A DNA stretch of 64,000 bases from SLRI01 sp964402505 (GTDB lineage Bacteria; Pseudomonadota; Alphaproteobacteria; Geminicoccales; Geminicoccaceae): assembly GCA_964402505.1 (NCBI GenBank), contig CAYOCP010000026.1, forward strand, positions 4,063-68,062, read 5' to 3'. The translations under genes were made by a program, and so were the position numbers. The stretch's first letter is position 1, and each line of letters begins with the position of its first letter. This document shows, in pieces, positions 57,466-64,000 of the stretch. The notes beneath the pieces are model-generated. The model was not told the origin of the DNA. It did not search any database and was given only the letters and a program-made list of their open reading frames with translations.

Positions 57466-57948
57466 TCATGTCGTTTCTGCTGCCGCCTTGATCGTTCCGA
57501 CATCGATCTTGCCCATCTTCAACATCGCCTTGAAGGCCCGCTTCGCCGCATCCCGGTCGGAACCTGTCGTCACCTCGAGCAGGAGCCTCGGCGTGATCTG
57601 CCAGGAATGACCCCAGCGGTCCTTGCACCAGCCGCAAACGCCTTCCTTGCCGCCGTTGCCGATGATCGCATTCCAGTAGCGATCGGTCTCTTCCTGGTCC
57701 TCGGTGATGACCATGAAGGAGACGGATTCGTTCGGCGTGAAGATCGGGCCGCCGTTGAGGCCGACGAACTTTCGGCCGAGCACGGTGAACTCCACCGTGA
57801 GCTCGTCGCCTTCTCGGGCGCCGGGACAGTCCGCCGGCGCGGCGTTGACGCGGTCGACGCAGCTGTTGGGGAAGGTCGCGGCGTAGAATGCTGCCGCTTT
57901 GCCGGCTTCGCCGTGGTCGAACCACAGGCAGGTCGCGAGATCGGTCAT
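57466..57948 (-). CDS. VOC/PhnB-like superfamily protein
   Basis: 160 residues with the PhnB-like pattern LATCLWFDHGEAGKAAAFYA, VEFTVLGRKFVGLNGGP, ESVSFMVITEDQEETDRYW, CGWCKDRWGHSWQITPRLL, and a C-terminal KRAFKAMLKMGKIDVGTIKA tail. Members of this group are metal-binding or glyoxalase-fold proteins of uncertain function. AGGAGGAAG precedes the ATG. Between it and the methyltransferase, 57269-57465 holds nothing recognisable. Confidence 0.88.
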   Translation of the reverse strand: MTDLATCLWFDHGEAGKAAAFYAATFPNSCVDRVNAAPADCPGAREGDELTVEFTVLGRKFVGLNGGPIFTPNESVSFMVITEDQEETDRYWNAIIGNGGKEGVCGWCKDRWGHSWQITPRLLLEVTTGSDRDAAKRAFKAMLKMGKIDVGTIKAAAETT

Positions 57949-57952
57949 GGGT

Positions 57953-58531
57953 CTTCCTCCTATTGATCTGGATGCAGGATCCGACGAGCGGCCCGTCGAA
58001 GGAGCCGGTCCGAAGCGGCCCGACTGGCCGATAGGTGTTTATCAGCACGCCCGAGGGCGCCGCTTTCGTGAGGACGAGCGCCGGTTCGCGCGGGCTGGCC
58101 GTGTTGGAGAAGAAATGCTTGCCCTTCCCCAGGATGACCGGGAAGACCAGCCATAGGACCTCGTCGGCCAGTCCCGCCTCCAGCAGCACGGGCGTCAGCG
58201 ACGAACTGCCCCAGAAGACCGGGCCGGGGCCGTCCTTCGCCTTGACGTCACGTATCCCCGCCACGAGGTCCGCGCCCAGATGCTCGACCGGACCCCGGGC
58301 GTGGCTGTCCGGCCGGTGGGTCGCGACGGATTTCATCGCGGCGTTCAGGCTGTCCGCCATCGGGCCGCTCTGCTTCGGCCAGTACCTGGCGAAGATGTCG
58401 TATGTGCGCCGCCCGAGAAGAAGGTGGAACCGCGCGCCCTGCGCCGCGTCTGTGGGCGAGGGCCATGGCCGAGACCCGCGCGTCGCGGGTCCCGGCGATG
58501 GACGAGAGCAGCCGGCGGGCGGCGAGATCAA
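57953..58531 (-). pseudogene. Dihydrofolate reductase-like (RibD C-terminal domain) gene, 5'-truncated
   Basis: From about residue 35 the frame matches RibD-C-type proteins: LLLGRRTYDIFARYWPKQ, WGSSSLTPVLLEAGLADEV, VFPVILGKGKHFF and GVLINTYRPVGPLRTGSF. The expected first ~45-50 residues with the nucleotide-binding start are replaced by unrelated Pro/Arg/Ser-rich reading. There is no stop after RTGSF; the frame continues through the VOC gene to 57419. The truncation coincides with the end of the adjacent 395-aa island gene (58528), so island insertion probably cut this gene. Confidence 0.65.
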
Positions 58532-59715
58532 TCCTCGAAGAGCTGCAGGTCATCAACCAGGATCCCCCAGCGCCGAAGGTACTTCTCGCCGATCATCTGC
58601 TCGGCCGCGGTGCGATCCTTCAGATCGCAGCCATGCGGCCAGGTGATCGTCAGGGTCAGCGTGCGCCGCCTGTCACCTCCCGGGCGCCGGGCAAGCTTCA
58701 CGGCGATCTTGGCCCGCGTGACGACGTACCCTTCGCTCAGGGGCGTGCGATCTCCGAACTTCTCTTCCGCCTTAGCCCAGATCGTTTCATCTGCGCGCGC
58801 GGGCTTCTCCAGCGTCACCCTGAAATCACTGTCGTCGATCGGCATCAGGCGCAGCTCGCGCACCTCGACACCCTCAATCCCGTCCTCGGGGTCGACCGGG
58901 AAGTCGTACGGCGTCAGCAGCACGGAAAGGTCGTAGCACCGCAGGGGCAGGCGGTTCTCCCTGAACTCGATGCCAAGGAGGTGCGTGACCGTCGCCTTCA
59001 CGATCTCGCTCCGCGTCACCTTGTCGTTGGCGATCACCTCGATGCCACCTGTTGCGGGCTCATAGGTCACCGCGGCCTCGAACACGGGACGATAAGCCTG
59101 CCGCACGAGGGATCCCTTATCGTCGAAGCGCAGCAGATCGTCGGGCCGTCCCTCGCGGTAGATCGTCACCTGCACGAGGTCGCATTCCTCACCCTCATGG
59201 GTCGTCCTCACCCGGTCGAAGATGTCGACATGGGCATGGGCGGCGCCCGAGAACTCCTTGATCGCGGAGACAAAGGCATGGCGGGCCGACGCGTCGCGTT
59301 GCACGACGCATCCGGCGTCGGTCATGTAGCCGGCCCACATCCGGCCGCGCCGGCGGTCCTCCGTGAAGCGAACCTCTTCGGCATGGCGGAACCGGTCCTG
59401 CGCGTTGAGGAACATCCAGAGCGACCGCGCGTGCGGGTTCGCGAGGCCGTCGAGGAAGGCGGGATCCTCGGCCACGCTGTAGATCGCGGCTTGCCCCGGC
59501 TCGTCGGACAGGGCATGGACGCGCTCTGCGTCATTGGAGATGCGGTCGCGCTGGACGCGGGACATCTTCTCGATGGCGCCGAGAAGCGGCCTGGACAGCG
59601 CGGCCTCCGGCACGCTCCAGTCGAACTCGGTGGGCAGGCCGATCTCCGGCCGGTCGAAGTATTCGCGCAGCGCCTCACCGGGCGTCTTGCGAAGGAAGGC
59701 GGAAAGAGCGGTCAT
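58528..59715 (-). CDS. Unrecognised 395-residue protein of XRE/ImmA cassette
   Basis: A 395-residue soluble protein with no signal or membrane segment. Mixed composition; the N-terminal half is helical (FLRKTPGEALREYFDRPEIG; MSRVQRDRISNDAERVHALS), the C-terminal half appears beta-rich (VTIYREGRPDDLLRFDD; VREVRELRLMPID-like strands; RRTLTLTITWPHGCD). I recognise no family. GGAG precedes the ATG. Its promoter region holds an 18-bp operator almost identical to that before the XRE gene, so the XRE protein probably controls it. A target or effector of the ImmA-type peptidase is a reasonable guess. Confidence 0.8.
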   Translation of the reverse strand: MTALSAFLRKTPGEALREYFDRPEIGLPTEFDWSVPEAALSRPLLGAIEKMSRVQRDRISNDAERVHALSDEPGQAAIYSVAEDPAFLDGLANPHARSLWMFLNAQDRFRHAEEVRFTEDRRRGRMWAGYMTDAGCVVQRDASARHAFVSAIKEFSGAAHAHVDIFDRVRTTHEGEECDLVQVTIYREGRPDDLLRFDDKGSLVRQAYRPVFEAAVTYEPATGGIEVIANDKVTRSEIVKATVTHLLGIEFRENRLPLRCYDLSVLLTPYDFPVDPEDGIEGVEVRELRLMPIDDSDFRVTLEKPARADETIWAKAEEKFGDRTPLSEGYVVTRAKIAVKLARRPGGDRRRTLTLTITWPHGCDLKDRTAAEQMIGEKYLRRWGILVDDLQLFED

Positions 59716-59752
59716 GCTGGTCTCCTTTCGTGGTGCATCCGCGGAGTGGCTA

Positions 59753-59770
59753 ATCCGCTAATTAGCGTAT
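59753..59770 (-). promoter_or_regulatory. Shared 18-bp operator, copy 1 (395-aa gene promoter)
   Basis: On the minus strand it reads ATACGCTAATTAGCGGAT, with the perfect core CGCTAATTAGCG. It lies 38-55 bases upstream of the start codon. Half-sites follow at 59771-59776 (TTAGCG) and 59800-59806 (ATACGCT). Sixteen of 18 bases equal copy 2. Confidence 0.65.
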
Positions 59771-59831
59771 TTAGCGCCCGCGCGGAGTCAATCGAAAAAA
59801 TACGCTTTTCCGCGAATTGACGGATTCTCAG

Positions 59832-60548
59832 CTAGAAAAGAGAGGGTTGGCTCGTGGAGGGGACCAGTAGACTCAGCTTCAAAAGACGGACTCGCGCGGC
59901 ATCCTCTGAGACCGCGAATCGGTCCATGGCTGCACGGATAAGGGCGTAGCCATCCTCCGATGCCTGGTGTATCGAGCCGTGCAGTCCTCGCGGCTCGCAA
60001 TAATCCGAGACAAGGCGGCGCAGCTGAGTCGCGGGCATAAGGATCGCCCCGCTGACGTATCCAGCCTGCCATTCCATCCAGTCGTACTGGGACGCGCTTA
60101 TGATGCTGTCGCGCTTGCAGATGGCCTTGTTCTCGATGCTCTTGCGATCGAACAGATGCCGAGCGATGAACTTTTCCGCCCAGAGATGGCGGTGGAAATA
60201 CACATGCCCAAACTCGTGGGCGAGGGTCGTCCGCAGCCTATTCTCCCGTCGCGAGTCGTTGGCCAGTTTCTCCGAGATGGAGACCTTCGTTCTTCCTTCC
60301 GGAAAGAACTCGGTCATGCCTTCAACGTCGTCCCCGAAGTCCGATAGGTCGGCGTAAGCATCAAGTTCCGATTCGTGCTGCTCAATCAGCACTTCGAGAT
60401 CATCCGTCCGTAAAGGAAAATCGACGGAGCCACGACGGCCGCGCAAGAGGGCGGAGACAATCCGCTCACACTCGCGGTCAAGCTCTTGGGCGGAGTAATG
60501 TGGCCTCTCCGCGAACCGTCCAGTCTTGTCGGGCACCATCCTAACCAA
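59832..60548 (-). CDS. ImmA/IrrE family metallopeptidase
   Basis: 238 residues. Zinc motif HEFGH is at residues 111-115 (TTLAHEFGHVYFHRHLW), and the downstream Glu ligand lies in YDWMEWQAGYVSGAILMP (Glu159), the ExxA...LMP pattern of ImmA/IrrE. In ICEBs1 and Deinococcus the family cleaves a cognate XRE-type repressor to switch on genes. The gene is 10 bp after the XRE gene, in the same operon. The TTG start has GAGGTAG in front; an ATG three codons later is the alternative. Confidence 0.92.
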   Translation of the reverse strand: MVRMVPDKTGRFAERPHYSAQELDRECERIVSALLRGRRGSVDFPLRTDDLEVLIEQHESELDAYADLSDFGDDVEGMTEFFPEGRTKVSISEKLANDSRRENRLRTTLAHEFGHVYFHRHLWAEKFIARHLFDRKSIENKAICKRDSIISASQYDWMEWQAGYVSGAILMPATQLRRLVSDYCEPRGLHGSIHQASEDGYALIRAAMDRFAVSEDAARVRLLKLSLLVPSTSQPSLF

Positions 60549-60558
60549 GGCGACTACC

Positions 60559-60885
60559 TCAATTCGTGATGTTCTTTCTGAAATTCGCGAAGCTCTTCAC
60601 AATCTTATCTCGATCCTTCGCCTTTTGTCGCACGTCATCAGGAATCTTTCCGGCCAGCACGAAAAGGTAACCCTCGTCCTCATCGAGGATCGTTGCAAAC
60701 TGCTTGATCAGGTGATCGGACGTGGGGCTCCGGCGGTCATGCTCGATGTCATTGAGGTACTGCGGCGAAATCGGGCCGCCGCCTTCCTCCTTCTTCACGA
60801 GCGCTGCGAGCTCCTTCTGGCTGAGGCCCTTGGCCTTGCGGGCCTTCGCAATTGCCTGACCGAATGTTACGGACTGAGCCGACAT
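60559..60885 (-). CDS. XRE-family HTH regulator
   Basis: 108 residues. A Cro/C1-type HTH covers residues 7-65 (FGQAIAKARKAKGLSQKELA, then ISPQYLNDIEHDRRSPTSDH), and a basic C-terminal helix ends DKIVKSFANFRKNITN. First gene of the cassette and likely substrate of the ImmA-type peptidase; likely binder of the two 18-bp operators. AGGACAG precedes the ATG. Confidence 0.92.
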   Translation of the reverse strand: MSAQSVTFGQAIAKARKAKGLSQKELAALVKKEEGGGPISPQYLNDIEHDRRSPTSDHLIKQFATILDEDEGYLFVLAGKIPDDVRQKAKDRDKIVKSFANFRKNITN

Positions 60886-60947
60886 TGCTGTCCTACCTTA
60901 TCTGTCCCTGATGCCGCGGATACGCCTCTTCGCGGATGAGCGGATTG

Positions 60948-60965
60948 ATACGCTACTTAGCGTAT
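60948..60965 (+). promoter_or_regulatory. Shared 18-bp operator, copy 2 (XRE gene promoter)
   Basis: ATACGCTACTTAGCGTAT is a perfect 8-bp dyad around CT, 63-80 bases upstream of the XRE start. A half-site ATACGCC lies at 60920-60926. A degenerate right half (ACTTGCGTAT, 61057-61066) points toward the rightward integration genes. Confidence 0.65.
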
Positions 60966-61118
60966 GGGATCAACGGCGAGGACGGAGGAGACGGCACACC
61001 GACCCCTGCTGCGCGCTTCGAATGATTGCGCGGAAACTCGATAACCCATTGAATATACTTGCGTATCGTCGTTTTGCGACTACCGTTTCGCCAGTCATCT
61101 TCTGTTGCGAACGGTCTC

Positions 61119-61343
61119 ATGCAAGACGCCCGATCTGGCCCGAACCCGCTGCAGCCCGTCCGTCTGTCGACGGGCGAACGCCTCGATGAACTCGCGTTCA
61201 TTCTTGCCGCGGGGCTGAGGCGTATACTGCCGGAACAGTCCAGTTCTTTATCTGCACCTGGCGAAGACAGTTCATTCGACATTCTCGCCCTCAAACGCCG
61301 TGTTGGTCGTCGCAAACCGAGCAACCGAGTTGGAGGGCAATAA
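61119..61343 (+). CDS. Small protein upstream of DUF2924 (island module)
   Basis: 74 residues. A helical segment GERLDELAFILAAGLRRIL is followed by SSSLSAPGEDSSFDILA and a basic end (RRVGRRKPSNRVGGQ). Similar short proteins are often seen just ahead of DUF2924 in alphaproteobacterial islands. Its TAA overlaps the DUF2924 ATG (TAATG). The ATG start is chosen; a TTG 20 codons upstream is possible. Function unknown. 60966-61118 before it shows no other gene. Confidence 0.6.
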   Translation: MQDARSGPNPLQPVRLSTGERLDELAFILAAGLRRILPEQSSSLSAPGEDSSFDILALKRRVGRRKPSNRVGGQ

Positions 61344-61852
61344 TGCCAGGGACAAAGAGAAAGACTGACGCCGCACCATGGCAACCGGGCAACCGCGATG
61401 CGGCGCACGCGGGCGTGGTCACGCAGCTTGCAGCGCTGAAGCGAATGACGGTGGTCGAGCTGAAGGCGAAGTGGGAAAGCCTCTTCGGTACACCCGCTCC
61501 GAACAACAGCCGCAGTTACCTCGAGCTGAGGCTCGGCTACCGGGTCCAGGAACTGACCCTCGGCGGCCTGACCCGCGAGACGCGGCGGACGCTGGACTTG
61601 CTGGCTGACGAAATCGAGGGCCGGGCCGGGCGCAAGACGATCATCGCGGATCCCCGCAACCCCGTGGTCGGAACCCGCCTCGTGCGTGAATGGGACGGGG
61701 TAGAGCACACCGTCACGGTGATGAAGGACGGCTTCGACTGGCAGGGGCGCAAGTTCAAGTCGCTCTCGGCGGTGGCGCGGGCGATCACCGGCACGCAGTG
61801 GAACGGTTACCGCTTCTTCGGCCTCCGCGAGGCGCGGAGGGACGACCGATGA
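61343..61852 (+). CDS. DUF2924 domain protein
   Basis: 169 residues with the DUF2924 pattern: LAALKRMTVVELKAKWESLF, NNSRSYLELRLGYRVQEL, PVVGTRLVREWDGVEHTVTV and FKSLSAVARAITGTQWNGYR. This family sits almost always in front of large serine recombinases in phage-like or island modules; a role as DNA-binding accessory factor is inferred. The ATGA overlap leads into the recombinase. Confidence 0.9.
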   Translation: MPGTKRKTDAAPWQPGNRDAAHAGVVTQLAALKRMTVVELKAKWESLFGTPAPNNSRSYLELRLGYRVQELTLGGLTRETRRTLDLLADEIEGRAGRKTIIADPRNPVVGTRLVREWDGVEHTVTVMKDGFDWQGRKFKSLSAVARAITGTQWNGYRFFGLREARRDDR

Positions 61853-63186
61853 GCCGTCATCCGGAAGCCGTCGCGGTTGTTCCGCGCCGCCAGCGCTGCG
61901 CCATTTATACCCGCAAATCGAGCGAGGAAGGGCTCGACATGGAGTTTAACAGCCTCGACGCCCAGCGCGAGGCTTGCGAGGCCTTCGTGACGAGCCAGAA
62001 GGCGGAAGGCTGGGCCACCATTCGCGAACGCTACGACGATGGCGGCTTCTCCGGTGGCACGCTGGAACGGCCCGGCCTGAAGCGTCTCATTCAGGACGTC
62101 GAAGCCGGTCTGATCGATGTGATCGTAGTCTACAAGATCGACCGGCTGTCGCGCTCGCTGATGGACTTCGCCAAGTTGGTCGAGATCTTCGACCGCAATC
62201 AGGTGACTTTCGTTTCGGTCACGCAGTCGTTCAACACCACGACCTCGATGGGCCGCCTGACCCTGAACATCCTCCTCAGCTTCGCGCAGTTCGAGCGGGA
62301 AGTGATCGGCGAGCGCATCCGCGACAAGGTCGCGGCATCCCGCAAGCGCGGCATGTGGATGGGCGGTCACGTCCCGCTGGGCTACGACGTGCGCGACCGC
62401 AAGCTGGTGGTCAATGAGGCCGAGGCCGCGACGGTCCGGATGATCTTCGAGAGGTTCGTCGCCATCGGCTCCGCCACGACGCTGGCGAAAGCGCTCGCGG
62501 CCGAAGGCGTGCTGAACAAGCGCGGCAAGCCGATCGACAAGGGCTTCCTCTACAAACTGATCAACAACCGGGTCTATCTCGGCGAAGCCGTACACAAGGG
62601 CACGGCCTATCCCGGCGAGCACGAGGCCATCATTGATCAGGTCCTGTGGGACAAGGTGCATAGCATCCTACGCGAGAGCCCGCGCCTGCGAGCGAAGAAC
62701 ACCCGCCGCCAGACGCCGGCTCTGCTGAAAGGGATCATCTTCACCGAGACGGGCACGGCGATGACGCCGACCGCGACGAAGAAGGGCACGCGCCTCTACC
62801 GCTACTACGCGTCGATGGACCTGATCCGTAACCGCCCGACCGGCGACGCCTCGGGTCCGCTGCGCTTGCCCGCCGGCATGGTCGAGGATGCCGTCGTCGG
62901 CGAGATCCGCCGCATGATCCGCGCACCCGAAGTCGCGGCGCGAACCATAAAGGCTCTTCGCGACGAGAGCTCGACCGTCGATGAGAAGGCGGTCGTCCAG
63001 GCGCTCGGCGAGTTCGACCAGCTCTGGGCGGCGCTCTATCCGGCAGAGCAGACCCGCATCGTCCAGCTGCTGGTCGAACGGGTGACCGTCGGCGAAGACG
63101 GCATCGCCGTCGATTTGCGCCATGGGGGGCTGGGCTCGGTCCTGCGGGACATGATGGCCACCCGCCAGACGGAGGCCCACGCATGA
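61849..63186 (+). CDS. Large serine recombinase (site-specific integrase/resolvase family)
   Basis: 445 residues. N-terminal resolvase domain with nucleophile Ser24 in AIYTRKSSEEGLDMEFNSLD, and the Arg-rich IDRLSRSLMDFAKLVEIF and GRLTLNILLSFAQFEREVIG helices. A recombinase domain (~165-265, VPLGYDVRDRKLVVNEAEA) and zinc-ribbon/coiled-coil region follow; the zinc-binding Cys usually found in the middle are absent here (KGIIFTETGTAM where LLRCGxCG-like sequence is usual). Start chosen at the ATG overlapping the DUF2924 stop. Confidence 0.92.
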   Translation: MSRHPEAVAVVPRRQRCAIYTRKSSEEGLDMEFNSLDAQREACEAFVTSQKAEGWATIRERYDDGGFSGGTLERPGLKRLIQDVEAGLIDVIVVYKIDRLSRSLMDFAKLVEIFDRNQVTFVSVTQSFNTTTSMGRLTLNILLSFAQFEREVIGERIRDKVAASRKRGMWMGGHVPLGYDVRDRKLVVNEAEAATVRMIFERFVAIGSATTLAKALAAEGVLNKRGKPIDKGFLYKLINNRVYLGEAVHKGTAYPGEHEAIIDQVLWDKVHSILRESPRLRAKNTRRQTPALLKGIIFTETGTAMTPTATKKGTRLYRYYASMDLIRNRPTGDASGPLRLPAGMVEDAVVGEIRRMIRAPEVAARTIKALRDESSTVDEKAVVQALGEFDQLWAALYPAEQTRIVQLLVERVTVGEDGIAVDLRHGGLGSVLRDMMATRQTEAHA

Positions 63187-63566
63187 CCGACTCGACGAAC
63201 ACCATCCGCGTCGTCATCCCCCTGGCGATCCGCAAACGCAATGGGCGGCCGAAGATCCTCCCGCCCGACGAGGTGACAGTCCGGGACGGCCGGTCGCAAG
63301 ACCCTCATGTGCTGCGCGCCATCGCCCGCGCTTGGAACTGGCGGCGGCAGCTGGAATCCGGTGCCGCTTCCACCATTCAGGATATCGCCGCGGCCGAGAG
63401 GGTCTCCGACCGGTTCGTGAGCCGCATGATGCGGCTCGCCTATCTGTCGCCGGAGGTGCTCGAACACCTCGTCATCAGGCGCGTACCACCGGCGCTTTCG
63501 CTGAACGACCTCGTCACAGTTGCCGATCGGCCGTGGGCGGAGCAGATGGACATGGTTTTTGACTGA
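63183..63566 (+). CDS. Recombinase-associated HTH protein
   Basis: A 127-residue protein: basic N-terminal strand region (IRVVIPLAIRKRNGRPKILP), then a KorB/ParB-like HTH (ARAWNWRRQLESGAASTIQD, then IAAAERVSDRFVSRMMRLAY) and LSPEVLEHLVIRR. Proteins of this type commonly follow DUF2924 and serine recombinases. It overlaps the recombinase by four bases, so the integration operon is small protein-DUF2924-recombinase-HTH. Confidence 0.82.
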   Translation: MTDSTNTIRVVIPLAIRKRNGRPKILPPDEVTVRDGRSQDPHVLRAIARAWNWRRQLESGAASTIQDIAAAERVSDRFVSRMMRLAYLSPEVLEHLVIRRVPPALSLNDLVTVADRPWAEQMDMVFD

Positions 63567-63585
63567 GCGCGCGGGCGCCCTGCCA

Positions 63586-64000
63586 TCAATGGAAGCCTGC
63601 CACGAATGCTGTGGCCGTGAGTGTGACGTGGGCATTGAGCGGCGGATACAGTTCGAAGGCCCTCGGCTCACGCGAGAAGTTCCAAAGCCGGAACAAGCGC
63701 CATTCGGATCGGCGCTCGTCTGCCACCGCAAGCTCATTGCGGGTGATGTGGAAGGACGTCCGTTCCCACCCGTTCGTCGTCTTCACCTCGATCAAGCGCG
63801 CCTGACCATCTGGCGCGAAACTCGCGATGTCATAGCCTGCGCCATCCCCGTCCTCCTCGGAAACCCAACGCACTTTCCGCGCCAAGTCATCACGCCCCGC
63901 CGACCGTAGCGATGCCCACTCATGCGCCAGAACGCGCTCCTCGCCGGTAAGCGCCCGGTGATTCACGCGGCCTTTTCGGTTGACGCCTGCGCTCGGCCGG
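63586..64000 (-). CDS. DUF3883 protein, C-terminal part (5' end outside window)
   Basis: The frame is open to the right edge, giving about 137 codons ending in the DUF3883 domain: LARKVRWVSEEDGDGAGYDI, then LIEVKTTNG and FHITRNELAVADERRSEW. The D...E-V-K arrangement (GYDI, then EVK) is the PD-(D/E)xK-type nuclease core typical of DUF3883, found in restriction and other defence proteins. The start lies beyond 64000; a GTG at 63966 is less likely because the frame continues upstream without a ribosome site. Convergent with the HTH gene. Confidence 0.8.
   Translation of the reverse strand, partial: RPSAGVNRKGRVNHRALTGEERVLAHEWASLRSAGRDDLARKVRWVSEEDGDGAGYDIASFAPDGQARLIEVKTTNGWERTSFHITRNELAVADERRSEWRLFRLWNFSREPRAFELYPPLNAHVTLTATAFVAGFH

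Larger units (their letters stand above)
58500..64000. mobile_element. Genomic island with serine-recombinase module (right end outside window)
   Basis: From the truncated dihydrofolate-reductase-like gene to the right edge the content changes to accessory genes: an XRE/ImmA cassette, DUF2924, a large serine recombinase, a recombinase-associated HTH protein and a DUF3883 nuclease-like protein. Non-coding parts (59716-59831, 60886-61118) are visibly more AT-rich than elsewhere. The left boundary near 58450-58530 is inferred from the broken gene. The other end and the att sites are not visible. Confidence 0.65.

Noticed and set aside
58280..59820. Plus-strand 472-codon open frame over the 395-aa island gene
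   Set aside because: No ribosome site or motif; the minus frame has GGAG, a sharp start and balanced composition.

Overview
The window is high-GC, densely packed DNA from an alphaproteobacterium. This is inferred from a glyQ/glyS pair, a MeaB/PPDK pair, PHB genes, a DUF2924 plus serine-recombinase module, frequent GTG and TTG starts, and ATGA/GTGA overlaps. Nothing in the sequence fixes the genus; a Rhodospirillales/Geminicoccales-type relative is a guess.

Layout. 1-12.7 kb is housekeeping: a GH15 glucan hydrolase cut by the left edge, ygfZ, meaB, ppdK, glyS, glyQ, an S49 protease, a tRNA-modifying-type methyltransferase, a DUF2007 protein, a long-chain polyprenyl diphosphate synthase and tRNA-Pro(CGG). 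12.8-13.6 kb holds two tandem paralogous small secreted peptides, each behind a leader with two hairpins. 13.7-25 kb holds a rhodanese and a DsbA-like protein, a peptidoglycan-binding protein, RlpA, an arabinonate-dehydratase-type IlvD, a class III cyclase with TPRs, an SMP-30 lactonase, a YdcF/ElyC protein, a second pair of duplicated small secreted proteins, and a PHB locus (phasin-like gene, phaB, phaA). 25.2-29 kb has a DUF3300 protein whose 3' end is joined out of frame to a DUF2950 remnant, and a lipoprotein hydrolase plus membrane-protein operon.

29.4-41.5 kb is an exopolysaccharide cluster behind the only AT-rich intergenic stretch: priming transferase, Wzc-like co-polymerase/BY-kinase, ligase/polymerase, two further glycosyltransferases, flippase, a GDP-mannose 3,5-epimerase-like enzyme, a WecB/TagA/CpsF transferase and a beta-helix protein. 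41.6-47.3 kb is a caa3-type oxidase operon (CuA subunit with haem c, fused subunit I+III, CtaG, triheme cytochrome c). 48.3-53 kb is a branched-chain amino acid/urea-type ABC transporter in which the second permease and both ATPases are one polypeptide. 53.1-55.8 kb is a LysR regulator divergent from pirin and an isochorismatase-family hydrolase, with a clear operator between them.

55.9-58.5 kb looks like gene decay: a nucleoside hydrolase without its catalytic Asp cluster, a short methyltransferase, and a dihydrofolate-reductase-like gene without its N-terminus. This ends at a genomic island that fills the rest of the window: an XRE regulator, an ImmA/IrrE metallopeptidase and an unrecognised 395-residue protein; then a DUF2924/serine-recombinase integration module and a DUF3883 (PD-(D/E)xK-like) protein running off the right edge. 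The two promoter regions of the XRE/ImmA/395-aa cassette share a near-identical 18-bp operator. The cassette and the structured-leader peptide pair are the best candidates for undescribed biology here.
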